Virus record (IMG/VR): IMGVR_UViG_3300043411_000609
Coordinates: 1 to 21,115 of that record
Reading direction: 5' to 3' (one strand)
DNA: 21,115 bases
Source of the DNA: a virus
In this document: positions 6,364-13,877 of the stretch, in pieces
Layout: each line of letters starts with the position of its first letter
How positions within the stretch are numbered: the stretch's first letter is position 1
Notes under the pieces: generated by a model
The model's input: only the letters and a program-made list of their open reading frames with translations
Told to the model about the DNA's origin: nothing
Database searches by the model: none
Position numbers and translations under genes: made by a program

Positions 6364-8342
6364 TGAAACTGATATTTTTAGATTTTGAGTTCAATGGGAC
6401 ATCACAAAAAGATTTAAACCTAGTCTCCCTAGCGTATGAGTCTTACTGCAACGGCGCCAAGGTAGATCAAAGAGCTTTCTGGCTTCACCTTACGGACTGG
6501 TCTGAATGCAGGTCTGAAATCACAAGGCACGTCGAAGAGGGCTACATTTTCGTAGCTTTTGCAGCAGAGGCGGAGGTTCGGGCTCTGTTAACCCTAGCAC
6601 CCGAGATCGATTGGGTGGGTGTCAAATGGATTGATTTGTACTTAGAGTACAGATGTCTACTAAACCATAATCATGAGCTTATGTACGGGCTTCAGCTCAT
6701 TGACGGTAAACAGGTAAAGACTTCACCACCGCCTAACAAGTGGTTTAGTGACTTCGATGAAGATGAAGATTTATCACATCACAAACCGCAATACTCCCTA
6801 GCCGCTGCTACTTTTAAGCTGTTGGGTAAAATTATTGACACTGATGAAAAAGATCGAGTCAGAACGGAGATCATAAAAGGTGACGCAGATAGGCTAGAAA
6901 AACTCAATGAAGACATCTTAAACTACAACATCTCTGACGTTAAACATCTGAGGGCTTTGCTTCTTAGGATGTTAGATATCTACAAATCAAAAGGCATCAT
7001 TAGAGAGACCACGTTGCAAAGTGCCTACCTTAGAGGGAGGTACGCAGCCTTGACCGCACACATGGTTAGGCTTGGGTACCCTGTAAACTTAGACAAACTC
7101 AAAAACTTTACGTCACACATCCCAGAGATTCTTAATGACGAAATAAAAATGTGCGTTAAAGAATTAGCAACCTCGTTTAAAGATAAAAAAGGCCAGTGGG
7201 TCAGGGACGAATCCTCCATCAGAGCTTGGGTTACAGAGCAGGGTAAACCTTACTGGAGAAAAACAAACACCGGTAAAATATCTATTTCTAAAGACGCCTT
7301 TAAAGACTGGTACGACAGTGAGTCAGAAGGTTTTGGCGGAGCTTTTTGCAGATACCTAAAAACAAAGCAAAGTTTAAATGGGTTTTTACCGGGGTCTAAG
7401 AAAAAGTTTGAGGACTTTGTAGGTTCTGACGGACGTGTAAGACCTTACTTTGGTATCTATGGTGCGCAGTCGTCAAGGTCACAGCCTGGGGCTGCTGGGT
7501 TTATACCTCTAAAGTCTCACTGGATGAGAAACTTCATCGAAGCACCTACCGGCAAGGCCTTGGTAGGAATTGATTATGCTAGCCAAGAGTTTCTACTTGC
7601 CGCAATCATTACTCAGGATCAGGCAATGGTAGACGCATATGCCTCGGGCGATGTTTATTTGACATTTGCAAAGTCAGCGGGACTTGCGCCGGATTCTGCT
7701 ACTAAAGAGACACACGGCAAGGTGAGAGATCTTTGCAAGGCTTTGGTGCTAGGGATCTCTTACGAGATGACGGCCAAAGGCCTTGCACCAAGGCTATCGC
7801 AAGCAGCTTCGCAAACGATTACAGAAGAGAAAGCACAAGAGTACATCGATCTATTTGAGTCTACGTACCCGGACTATGCAGACTGGAAAAGGCAAACTTA
7901 CCAGGAGTATTTAAACTACAATGCCATCGTTTTACCCGACGGATGGGTAATGTTTGGGGATAACGATAACAGACGAAGTGTTTTAAACATGCCTATTCAA
8001 GGCACGGGCGCAGCTATTATGCGGGAGGCTGTTTTTAACTGCTATAGAAACAACATTGACGTTGTTTTTACACTTCATGACGCGATTTATTGTGAGATAG
8101 ATTACTGGGATTTAAATAAAATAAAACTCTTTGACGAAGTTCTTATATCTTCTTTTAACGACGTTGTTAAGAGTTACGGTGTCACAATTCCCATTCGCAC
8201 GGAGGGTCTAGCTTGGAGTAGATCTTACAAAGATTTTCCGCTAAAACACTTTCACAACACAGAGCTTCTCGGTGAGTACACTGATAAGAAATGTAAAAAA
8301 GATTTGGAGAGGTTCTCCAAGTATTTTAGTCAGCCAAGTTAG
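6363..8342 (+). CDS. Family A DNA polymerase with 3'-5' exonuclease domain
   Basis: 659 residues, starting at GTG 6363. The N-terminal proofreading domain has ExoI LDFEFNGT (Asp7, Glu9), an ExoII-like AFAAEAEVRALL and ExoIII YNISDVKHL. Polymerase motif A is IDYASQEFLLAA (about 403-414, catalytic Asp404). Motif B is RDLCKALVLGISYEMT (from about Arg455), where Arg and Lys fit the nucleotide-binding O helix. Motif C is TLHDAIYCEI (about His572-Asp573). There is no 5' nuclease domain, which is usual for phage replicases of this type. It is the phage's own replicative polymerase and works with the upstream helicase and the downstream putative ssDNA-binding protein. Confidence 0.95.
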   Translation: MKLIFLDFEFNGTSQKDLNLVSLAYESYCNGAKVDQRAFWLHLTDWSECRSEITRHVEEGYIFVAFAAEAEVRALLTLAPEIDWVGVKWIDLYLEYRCLLNHNHELMYGLQLIDGKQVKTSPPPNKWFSDFDEDEDLSHHKPQYSLAAATFKLLGKIIDTDEKDRVRTEIIKGDADRLEKLNEDILNYNISDVKHLRALLLRMLDIYKSKGIIRETTLQSAYLRGRYAALTAHMVRLGYPVNLDKLKNFTSHIPEILNDEIKMCVKELATSFKDKKGQWVRDESSIRAWVTEQGKPYWRKTNTGKISISKDAFKDWYDSESEGFGGAFCRYLKTKQSLNGFLPGSKKKFEDFVGSDGRVRPYFGIYGAQSSRSQPGAAGFIPLKSHWMRNFIEAPTGKALVGIDYASQEFLLAAIITQDQAMVDAYASGDVYLTFAKSAGLAPDSATKETHGKVRDLCKALVLGISYEMTAKGLAPRLSQAASQTITEEKAQEYIDLFESTYPDYADWKRQTYQEYLNYNAIVLPDGWVMFGDNDNRRSVLNMPIQGTGAAIMREAVFNCYRNNIDVVFTLHDAIYCEIDYWDLNKIKLFDEVLISSFNDVVKSYGVTIPIRTEGLAWSRSYKDFPLKHFHNTELLGEYTDKKCKKDLERFSKYFSQPS

Positions 8343-8359
8343 CCAAGAAAGGGCACGTT

Positions 8360-8794
8360 ATGGCATTTACAAAAAGTAGTTCTGGGCAAAGAGAGTACAT
8401 CAAGTATGCAGACTGTGAAGAGGGCGAGGTTTTAGTTACCGGGTTTTATGTCGGAGAAGAGATTTCAAAGTTTAACCGAGCCGTTTACATCTTCCGCGAA
8501 AGAGACACTGATAACGTGAGGTGTTTAAACGCTTCCGGAAAATTGACTAAGTGGATTGAAAACTTTGTTCAAGAGGGCGATCTGGTTCAGATCACTTACA
8601 AAGGCAAGAAAGAAATCACTAACGGCCCAATGGAGGGTAAAGAAGCTCATGACTTTGAATTCGGTATTGACCTGGATCACCGCAAAAAGTATCAAGAGCC
8701 CGCTAAATCCGAGCCTCAAAAAGGGTTTGCGTTCCCTAGCCCAACAGTAAAATCGGCGGAAGTGAACAAGGCGTTTGATGAAGGAATTCTATGA
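8360..8794 (+). CDS. Probable single-stranded DNA-binding protein (OB-fold type)
   Basis: 144 residues. The body (residues 12-105) alternates strands in an OB-like way: EGEVLVTGFYVGEE, RAVYIFRE, VRCLNASGKLTKWI, and EGDLVQITYKGKKEI followed by AHDFEFGIDL. The tail (PAKSEPQKGFAFPSPT and on) is polar and likely disordered, with acidic EVNKAFDEGIL at the end, as in ssDNA-binding proteins that recruit partners by their C-terminus. Sequence similarity to known SSBs is not obvious, so the call rests on fold pattern and on the place between polymerase and nuclease. AAAGGG precedes ATG 8360. Its end overlaps the next gene by 4 bases. Confidence 0.55.
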   Translation: MAFTKSSSGQREYIKYADCEEGEVLVTGFYVGEEISKFNRAVYIFRERDTDNVRCLNASGKLTKWIENFVQEGDLVQITYKGKKEITNGPMEGKEAHDFEFGIDLDHRKKYQEPAKSEPQKGFAFPSPTVKSAEVNKAFDEGIL

Positions 8795-9651
8795 ATGCTA
8801 AAATTGAACGGCCTCAATTGTCCCCTTCATCATTCAGCGAATTTCAGGCCTGTAATAGAAAGTATTACTACCGGAAGATTAAAAAACTTCCTTTTGATTC
8901 CGATTATGAAGACGATCAGACCGTGTTTAATGTTGGCAAGGCGTTCCACAAAGCATGCGAAGATTCTTTACATGACGTATCAAAGGTAAGCCGAGATCAC
9001 TTGTATGGGATCCTTCAGCTGTATGAGCTGGACGTACAAGAATGGTACCCTATGATTAAGGTTATGCTTGATACTTACGGCGTTGTGCATAGCCAAAGCA
9101 AGCTTGAGGTGGTCGCGTGTGAGCACGAAGTTGAGTCGCCTTTTTTCTATGGAATTGTAGACGTAATACTTCAAGACTCTAAAGGTTGGTGGATCGGGGA
9201 TTTAAAAACGGCCTCTAGTTTTGTTACAAGTCAGCTTCCTACGCTCTTAAGTCACCCTCAACTGAACTTGTATGCGGCTCATGCACCTACAATTGCTAAG
9301 CGTTTAGACCTAGATGTTTCTAAGTTTAAAGGCTGTAGGTACCGGGTTACTACAAAATCGAAGGTGCAAAGAAAACCTTTGGAACTAGAAGAGTCGTATA
9401 TGAAGAGGCTTCAAGGATCCATCAGGGCTTTTGACGTAGTGCTCCCTATTGAACGCATGATTCACCGTAGAGTTTACGAATCCTATAAATCGGCGTTTAT
9501 AGAGATTCAAAAAGGTGAGCAAGGTTCATACCCGCAAAACTTTTCAAATTGTTTTGCGTACTATAGACCTTGCCCTTACTGGAGTCAGTGCAACGGTAGA
9601 GAGTTTAGTCAGACGGGAGGGCTTGAAGTGCTTTCGAGCCACGGGAGCTAA
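8791..9651 (+). CDS. PD-(D/E)XK nuclease with iron-sulfur cysteines (Cas4/AddB-like)
   Basis: 286 residues. The N-terminus has LSPSSFSEFQACNRKYYYRK, the start typical of RecB/Cas4 nucleases, with a first cysteine near residue 22. NVGKAFHKACED supplies the GxxxH element. The PD-(D/E)XK core is FYGIVDVILQD, then WWIGDLKTASS, then HPQLNLYA, with Asp and Asp-Leu-Lys as metal and catalytic residues. Three more cysteines cluster at the C-terminus (NCFAYYRPCPYWSQCNG). With the early one they match the four-cysteine 4Fe-4S site of Cas4 and AddB. It is probably a recombination or replication-associated DNA exonuclease; substrate polarity is unknown. The start overlaps the SSB-like gene (ATGA). The stop overlaps the end of the opposite-strand endolysin gene. 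Confidence 0.85.
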   Translation: MNAKIERPQLSPSSFSEFQACNRKYYYRKIKKLPFDSDYEDDQTVFNVGKAFHKACEDSLHDVSKVSRDHLYGILQLYELDVQEWYPMIKVMLDTYGVVHSQSKLEVVACEHEVESPFFYGIVDVILQDSKGWWIGDLKTASSFVTSQLPTLLSHPQLNLYAAHAPTIAKRLDLDVSKFKGCRYRVTTKSKVQRKPLELEESYMKRLQGSIRAFDVVLPIERMIHRRVYESYKSAFIEIQKGEQGSYPQNFSNCFAYYRPCPYWSQCNGREFSQTGGLEVLSSHGS

Positions 9652-10121
9652 CGCGTTTTGAGTTCTACTACGGACCAGAGGGCTAAAATCCCCTGATCCT
9701 TAGCAATACGGTAGGCTTCTTTAGTCGAGAGGCCTGCCGTTATCTGTATGTGAGGCTTCTCCCATGAGATGGTTTCAAAGCCTAGAGGCTCAAATACTGC
9801 ATGTACTTTATCCCAAATTGCATCATCCGCATTTGGCCAGTAGATGTTTTTTCCACTTCCAAATACTAAGTCACACGCTAGAGAATACTGGTGCCAGCTT
9901 TGCCACGCAGGAGCTCTGGTTACAATCTTGCCGGGACGAGTTCTACCTTGAGCGTAGAGATAGTTCTGCCTATCAGGCGAACGGTAAGTTTCAAATACGC
10001 TTACATCTAATCCTCTTTCTTTGCAAATATCCAAACCTTTTAGCAGCAAATCTTCGACAAATGGAGCAAGCAGATCGGTACGGCTGTGACGTTTTTCCAC
10101 AGGTAAAGCTTCAGGCTTCAT
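9648..10121 (-). CDS. Endolysin, M15-family peptidoglycan peptidase
   Basis: 157 residues, the normal size for phage L-alanyl-D-glutamate or VanY-like peptidases. The region VFETYRSPDRQNYLYAQGRT is the family signature. Zinc ligands are the His and Asp of QSWHQYSLACDLVF (SxHxxxxAxD) and the His of EKPHIQI, with the preceding Glu as likely base. It cuts the peptide stems of peptidoglycan at lysis. No signal peptide is seen, so a holin should release it. It is read opposite to the replication operon, and its last codons overlap those of the nuclease gene tail to tail. A purine-rich GGAAAGGG stretch precedes ATG 10121. Confidence 0.85.
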   Translation of the reverse strand: MKPEALPVEKRHSRTDLLAPFVEDLLLKGLDICKERGLDVSVFETYRSPDRQNYLYAQGRTRPGKIVTRAPAWQSWHQYSLACDLVFGSGKNIYWPNADDAIWDKVHAVFEPLGFETISWEKPHIQITAGLSTKEAYRIAKDQGILALWSVVELKTR

Positions 10122-10192
10122 GGGTCATCCCTTTCCAGCTATAGTTATTTTGTCTATTGTACTACTAAACCAAAAAAGAATGGAGCTTGCCT

Positions 10193-10852
10193 ATGGAGCC
10201 GACCTACAACGCACCCATGAGACATGTAATCGTTGATTCCTTGACAAAGATTGGCCTTCAGACTGGCGATATTTTGGTGCGAAAAAGCGAAGCTAAGGGT
10301 CCTTTTGGCCTGCCATTTATGACGCTAGTTCAGAGTGCAACAAAGAGTAAATACACACACGCTGCCATGGTTGTGTGGATTGACATGGGCATACGTGTGC
10401 CGTTTGTCCTAGAAATCACAGACGTTGGCACGATGTTTTATAGACTCATAGACTGGCTGATCTTCTGCATTGACGGAGACCTTGCGGTTTACCGTCTCAA
10501 TAGGCCTTTAACAGACGAAGAAGATGCCGCGATAAAGAAAGCCGTTAGCGATACACTAATAGCAGACGCTGATTACGACTACACGTTTGAAGACGATAGC
10601 AAGTTTTACTGCGTAGAGAACGTCGTTGAAATGTATAGAGCAGCAGGTATCAATCTATGTGAGCCAACGCTGATTAAAGACATCGTAGGCCCTATGAAAT
10701 GGCCCCTGATTGTTGCTGGTAATTGGCTCTTTAAGAAGCTGACAAAAGGAAGCGTGAGCCTTCCGCTAGACGAAGGGATGTACTTTGTAGGTAACGAAAC
10801 TAACGGCGGCCTTATAGCTTCACCGCACCTAGTTAAAGTAGTCGAGTTGTAA
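10193..10852 (+). CDS. YiiX-like (permuted NlpC/P60) cysteine hydrolase
   Basis: 219 residues. The pattern GLQTGDILVRK, then SKYTHAAMVVWID, then KFYCVENVVEMYRAAG fits the permuted NlpC/P60 papain-like fold of the YiiX/YebB group, in which the His of the second segment and the Cys of the third form the active site. Such enzymes cut amide bonds in peptidoglycan peptides or lipids. No signal peptide is seen. I chose ATG 10193 because GGAG lies 7 bases before it; TTG 10187 is less likely. It starts divergently from the endolysin gene, and its last 24 bases overlap the end of the opposite-strand gene at 10829. A cell-wall role is inferred from fold and neighbour. Confidence 0.68.
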   Translation: MEPTYNAPMRHVIVDSLTKIGLQTGDILVRKSEAKGPFGLPFMTLVQSATKSKYTHAAMVVWIDMGIRVPFVLEITDVGTMFYRLIDWLIFCIDGDLAVYRLNRPLTDEEDAAIKKAVSDTLIADADYDYTFEDDSKFYCVENVVEMYRAAGINLCEPTLIKDIVGPMKWPLIVAGNWLFKKLTKGSVSLPLDEGMYFVGNETNGGLIASPHLVKVVEL

Positions 10853-11056
10853 ATTGCGCTGATCCCATTCTTCGGTCAAATGAACCGCGTAATCTAAAAA
10901 CGCTAGGTAACTTCCGTGATTGTCAAACATCACACGAAGGGCATTAGGAGTCTCTATAGTCCTACTGCCGTAAGCCTTTGCCGTGCTCTGAAGTCTTTCA
11001 AACTGACTTGGCGTGGCTCCTTCAAAGCAAATGACGCACGATACTTTTATATCCAT
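10829..11056 (-). CDS. Small hypothetical protein
   Basis: 75 residues beginning MDIKVSCVICFEGATPSQFE. The start at 11056 is fixed by GGAGGTG 5 bases upstream; a longer frame from 11086 has no such site. The sequence has a compact alpha/beta look (KVSCVICFEG, a helix FERLQSTAKAYG, then ALRVMFDN and YLAFLDYAVHL), but I recognise no family. It is a lone minus-strand gene, overlapping the YiiX-like gene tail to tail by 24 bases. Confidence 0.6.
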   Translation of the reverse strand: MDIKVSCVICFEGATPSQFERLQSTAKAYGSRTIETPNALRVMFDNHGSYLAFLDYAVHLTEEWDQRNLQLDYFN

Positions 11057-11260
11057 AGCTAGCACCTCCACGGCCGCATCTACCAAATAGTTTAGATGTT
11101 GGGAACTATTATTAAGGGTAGAAAACTGCCCTTTCGCCCATGCGTCCAGGCTTAAACAGGAGGAATGAACACTTAATTTTACCTGGTATTAGGCACTTAC
11201 AAAAATTTTCTAGGCTCTTTTTGAAAGCTTTGGTATTTAAAGGTTTCATGGAGGGAACAT
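11057..11260. other. Short intergenic region with a hairpin, upstream of the accessory gene run
   Basis: No gene is supported here. AAGGGTAG (11114-11121) and CTGCCCTT (11126-11133) form an 8-bp stem with an AAAA loop and no T tract. An AGGAGG at 11158-11163 is followed at once by a three-codon ORF, which I do not call. TATTTA at 11234-11239 with a preceding TGG could be an extended -10 for the downstream operon, but no -35 is visible. Confidence 0.3.
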
Positions 11261-11488
11261 ATGGCAGACGGCAAACATATATGCGAGTCGCAGGCAGTTA
11301 TGGCCAGGATCAAGCGCCACGCGGGTGACCACGCTAAGTGTGAGCAAAACAAGTGGTTTATAACTGGCAAAAAGATAAATGGAATATTGTCAGAAATTTG
11401 CACACTCTGTGGTGATGTGCTAAAGACGCACACATTTTACGTACCGAGTAAGGCAGTTAGTTTATTTGAGGGTGGTGATGGTGACTAG
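11261..11488 (+). CDS. Small zinc-binding-like accessory protein
   Basis: 75 residues. A GGAGGG site lies 5 bases before ATG 11261. Cysteines and histidines are spread as HICES, KRHAGDHAKCEQ and EICTLCGDVLKTH. The CxxC plus upstream His/Cys residues suggest a metal-binding finger. No specific family is recognised. It opens the long plus-strand run of small genes and overlaps the next by 11 bases. Confidence 0.65.
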   Translation: MADGKHICESQAVMARIKRHAGDHAKCEQNKWFITGKKINGILSEICTLCGDVLKTHTFYVPSKAVSLFEGGDGD

Positions 11489-11684
11489 AAGTAAGAGCGC
11501 AGCGATTGATTTGGAGCGAGGTAACGAGTTTAGAAGTAAATACAGAAAAGCAGTACTGCCGACAGCGTATGGTTTTATCTGTTCTAACTGCGAGAGAAGA
11601 TGGGGCGAGAGGCAGAGAGATGGTTACGTAGATATCAGGCGCTGTAAGACGTGTCCGCCTTTGAAGATGGCGGCTATTAATTGA
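11478..11684 (+). CDS. Small zinc-ribbon protein
   Basis: 68 residues from ATG 11478, chosen because GAGGG ends 6 bases upstream; TTG 11466 would add four residues. FICSNCERRW and RRCKTCPP give two CxxC knuckles 16 residues apart, a typical four-cysteine zinc ribbon. The rest is basic. Function unknown; such ribbons in phage accessory regions often bind nucleic acid or host proteins. Confidence 0.62.
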   Translation: MVTRSKSAAIDLERGNEFRSKYRKAVLPTAYGFICSNCERRWGERQRDGYVDIRRCKTCPPLKMAAIN

Positions 11685-11695
11685 GTGAGGCGGGG

Positions 11696-11884
11696 ATGAC
11701 TTGTGAAAAATGTAAAAACGCAAAGATGTTTACCTATTACGAGCAATGTTGGGCTTGCGGTCAGAATTTTTGGGACTGGCTGGGAAAGAAAATCCCTGAG
11801 CTAGCCGAGAAGCAAATGGCAAGCGTACAGCGTTATTTAGAGGAAGAGGAAAAGAGAGAGATTGCGAAAGGAAAGACGAGGTGA
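11696..11884 (+). CDS. Small zinc-ribbon protein with charged helical tail
   Basis: 62 residues from ATG 11696, with GAGG 5 bases upstream; a TTG at 11681 in frame is less likely. MTCEKCKNAK and QCWACGQ form two CxxC pairs, followed by a long charged helix (LAEKQMASVQRYLEEEEKRE). The layout, a ribbon then a helix, suggests a protein- or nucleic-acid-binding adaptor. No family is recognised. Confidence 0.6.
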   Translation: MTCEKCKNAKMFTYYEQCWACGQNFWDWLGKKIPELAEKQMASVQRYLEEEEKREIAKGKTR

Positions 11885-11887
11885 GAA

Positions 11888-12253
11888 ATGAGTCCCCTAC
11901 CCCGAGAAAATGTTTATGGATGCGAGTACGGTTGTCTTACTGTGACTGTGGATGTTGACGTAGGCGTTACCCCATTTATGATTAAATGTAGGTCTGTGTC
12001 GCGTCCCGATCGTCCACTTTTGGCAAGACTAACAGGGCCAGACGGCGAGTGTGTGGGTATAGCTGAATCTTGCTTTTATCCCAAGAAAAGACGTCCACCT
12101 CATATTCCAGAGCCAACCCATGAATGGTACAAGCCTGAAAATATAGACGGTCTATCTCCACAGGAAATCGAACATGTAAACCAGGGTGGCTTGCTTCTGA
12201 GGCCAAGAACTAACAGACATCCAATTTACCATGCAGAGGACGGTGAGAAGTGA
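11888..12253 (+). CDS. Hypothetical accessory protein
   Basis: 121 residues. GAGGTGAG lies directly before ATG 11888. The first half holds several cysteines (YGCEYGCLTV, IKCRS, GECVG, ESCFYPKK) in short strands. The second half is proline- and charge-rich (PPHIPEPTHEWYKPENIDGL). No family is recognised. Its stop overlaps the GTG start of the next gene within GGTGAGAAGTGA, a junction repeated further along this run. Confidence 0.6.
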   Translation: MSPLPRENVYGCEYGCLTVTVDVDVGVTPFMIKCRSVSRPDRPLLARLTGPDGECVGIAESCFYPKKRRPPHIPEPTHEWYKPENIDGLSPQEIEHVNQGGLLLRPRTNRHPIYHAEDGEK

Positions 12254-12483
12254 GCAGACCATCAGATTTTCCAGAAGACCAAGACGACTATGTATCTCAC
12301 GAAGACTATGTACAAGGTTTGAAAGACAGGATACGTGGTCTTGAGAAAGTGGTCGAAGCAGCTAGAGACCTTAGATGCGATTTGTCTGAAACGCACAATG
12401 CATATGATGTCGATATTGAAGGGCACAAGAGGCTTGAACGAGCGCTAGAAAAACTATACGAAGCGACGGGGGGTGAGAAGTGA
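12250..12483 (+). CDS. Coiled-coil accessory protein, first paralogue of the 'EAAR' family
   Basis: 77 residues from GTG 12250, overlapping the preceding stop by 4 bases. The middle helix LKDRIRGLEKVVEAARDLRC and the C-terminal RLERALEKLYEATGGEK are repeated in the genes at 12480, 12752 and 13159. Short phage proteins with a helix ending in EAAR and a closing LxxALxxL helix are common and have no known function. The shared ends and different N-termini suggest duplication followed by replacement of the front part. Confidence 0.65.
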   Translation: MSRPSDFPEDQDDYVSHEDYVQGLKDRIRGLEKVVEAARDLRCDLSETHNAYDVDIEGHKRLERALEKLYEATGGEK

Positions 12484-12755
12484 GTTGGATATTTGGACGA
12501 AGATCCGTACAAGCGTCTAAAGAACTTATACAAGCTAACTGGGATGTTCAGTTTATGGAGGATTTTACAAAGGGCTTAGATCAGAGATCCCGTCAAATCG
12601 ACCGTCTAAATAAGTTAGAGAAAGTCGCCGAGGCGGCTAAGTATCTAGATGAAAACTTCTATGAGGATTTTAGGAGCGGGACAAACCACGAGGCAAGAGA
12701 CGCATTAACTAAGTCTCTAAAAGAACTAGACGAAGCGACGGGGGGTGAGAAGTGA
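12480..12755 (+). CDS. Coiled-coil accessory protein, second 'EAAR' paralogue
   Basis: 91 residues from GTG 12480, with GGTGAG just upstream. The N-terminus (MSWIFGRRSVQASKELIQAN) is unique. The helix LNKLEKVAEAAKYLDENF and the end LTKSLKELDEATGGEK match the family. The last 15 or so bases, GACGGGGGGTGAGAAGTGA, repeat those of the previous gene. Function unknown. Confidence 0.65.
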   Translation: MSWIFGRRSVQASKELIQANWDVQFMEDFTKGLDQRSRQIDRLNKLEKVAEAAKYLDENFYEDFRSGTNHEARDALTKSLKELDEATGGEK

Positions 12756-12970
12756 CATTCAAATTGGTACGGAGAGATGACTGCTTAATGTGTGGCGTAA
12801 AATCTTCACATGTTGAAAAACTTAAGAAAGTCGCCGAGGCGGCTAGAGATGAGGCTATGTTTTGGAATGAAGAACTCTGCAAGTGGTCCGAGTACGAGCA
12901 AAAGGAAGCAGCTATACAAAGACTAGAAACCGCACTGAAAGAACTAGACGATGCGACGGGAGGGGAGTAG
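12752..12970 (+). CDS. Coiled-coil accessory protein, third 'EAAR' paralogue
   Basis: 72 residues from GTG 12752. It begins with a small CLMCG knuckle (residues 11-15), then KLKKVAEAARDEAMFWNEEL and a long helix to the stop. From 12835 to 12961 its DNA is almost the same as 13359-13485 in the gene at 13159, with 5 mismatches in 127 bases, which shows a recent duplication or exchange. The stop TAG shares a base with the next GTG. Confidence 0.65.
   Translation: MTFKLVRRDDCLMCGVKSSHVEKLKKVAEAARDEAMFWNEELCKWSEYEQKEAAIQRLETALKELDDATGGE
12835..12961 (+). repeat. 127-bp direct repeat, copy 1 (copy 2 at 13359-13485)
   Basis: The two copies are 524 bases apart, in the same reading frame of two paralogous genes, and differ at 5 positions by my alignment. 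The repeat starts in the EAAR helix and ends at the gene junction. Recombination between copies would delete 524 bases and fuse the two genes in frame. Confidence 0.9.
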
Positions 12971-13143
12971 TGAGCACACTAGAAGCGCAGTATTATATTG
13001 ACCGCACAAGACTTATCAAAAATGAGCTTAACAACCTCAAGCTAGAAATAAGAAAACGTGAGGATGACAAGGATTATGTTGAATATTTGGAGGGCGTTAT
13101 CGAATCAGCCAAACGTGTGCTTGATATCATAACCAATGATTAG
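12970..13143 (+). CDS. Small coiled-coil protein
   Basis: 57 residues from GTG 12970 (MSTLEAQYYIDRTRLIKNEL and on). An open frame extends back to 12883, but it is the antiparallel reading of the previous gene's repeat; the GTG is preceded by GGGGAG and shares a base with the previous stop. The protein is one long charged helix and lacks the EAAR/ATGGEK ends, so it is either a diverged member or an insertion between the two repeat copies. Function unknown. Confidence 0.6.
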   Translation: MSTLEAQYYIDRTRLIKNELNNLKLEIRKREDDKDYVEYLEGVIESAKRVLDIITND

Positions 13144-13158
13144 AACTGGACGGTGAGA

Positions 13159-13497
13159 ATGATTGACCTAGACAAACTTCTTGAGCTTGAAGCGAAGGCA
13201 AGTGCAGCGCCTTGGGAATGCTTTGAAGATATAGAGCCAGGATTAAAAATAGATTGGCCTCGCGGATATATGAGGGGATATGACATAAACTTTGTATCGA
13301 CGATGAGAAACAATTTTAAAGATCTGTGCCTTGAGCTTAAAGCTACGAGGAAAGTAGTCGAGGCGGCTAGGGTTGAGGCTATGTTTTGGAATGAAGAACT
13401 CTGCAAGAGGTCCGAGTACGAGCAAAAGGAAGCAGCTATACAAAGACTAGAAACCGCACTGAAAGACCTAGACGAAGCGACGGGACGTGAAAAATGA
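13159..13497 (+). CDS. Coiled-coil accessory protein, fourth 'EAAR' paralogue
   Basis: 112 residues from ATG 13159, with GGTGAG directly upstream; GTG 13153 is an alternative. The N-terminal part (MIDLDKLLELEAKASAAPWE and on) resembles the common small phage proteins that begin with a leucine-rich helix followed by APWE. The C-terminal part from 13359 is the 127-bp repeat shared with 12752-12970. So this gene looks like a full-length family member and its neighbour like a shortened copy. Confidence 0.65.
   Translation: MIDLDKLLELEAKASAAPWECFEDIEPGLKIDWPRGYMRGYDINFVSTMRNNFKDLCLELKATRKVVEAARVEAMFWNEELCKRSEYEQKEAAIQRLETALKDLDEATGREK
13359..13485 (+). repeat. 127-bp direct repeat, copy 2
   Basis: Second copy of the segment at 12835-12961, about 96% identical by eye. 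It covers the EAAR helix, the FWNEELCK segment and the closing RLETALKDLDEATG helix. Confidence 0.9.
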
Positions 13498-13877
13498 GCG
13501 AGTACAAGACACTTAAAGAATGGTTTGGAAACGCAAAGCGTGGAGACGGCCGCAAGTTTAGGCATATATGCTTCGAAGAAGGCAAGTTTTTTGAACCAAT
13601 CTTTTTAGACTGTGAAGGTCAGTGGGTAGGAGTTGATGAATTAAACGAATGTTCGTTCTACGATGAAGATGAAGGCGATTTCACAATATTTGTGCCGCCT
13701 AAGAAGACAAAGAGCATTCTGATGTATAGTCCAGTCAGAAAATCCCCAACAAAAGGACATCATTGGTCTTTTGTTGGAGAATCTTGGAATACACGAAAAG
13801 ATAATTTTCACAGTGGGTCTTCTGGAGAAATCGTCGGGTGGATGACTTGCCATGCGGAGGTAGAAGATGACACCTGA
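13494..13877 (+). CDS. Hypothetical protein, mostly beta, DUF551-like in layout
   Basis: 127 residues from ATG 13494, overlapping the previous stop as ATGA. It shows short strands: HICFEEGKFFEPIFLDCEG, WVGVDELNECSFY, DFTIFVPPKK. The end, HWSFVGESWNTRK followed by SSGEIVGWMTCHAEVE, recalls small phage proteins of the DUF551 type, but that match is loose. Function unknown. The last 11 bases overlap a tiny membrane gene. Confidence 0.6.
   Translation: MSEYKTLKEWFGNAKRGDGRKFRHICFEEGKFFEPIFLDCEGQWVGVDELNECSFYDEDEGDFTIFVPPKKTKSILMYSPVRKSPTKGHHWSFVGESWNTRKDNFHSGSSGEIVGWMTCHAEVEDDT

Noticed and set aside
11140-11328. Plus-strand 62-residue frame overlapping the first accessory gene
   Set aside because: No ribosome site; the overlapping frame at 11261 has GGAGGG and metal-binding residues.
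12835-13485. CRISPR array
   Set aside because: Only two long copies, both coding and in frame with paralogous genes; no short regular repeats or spacers.
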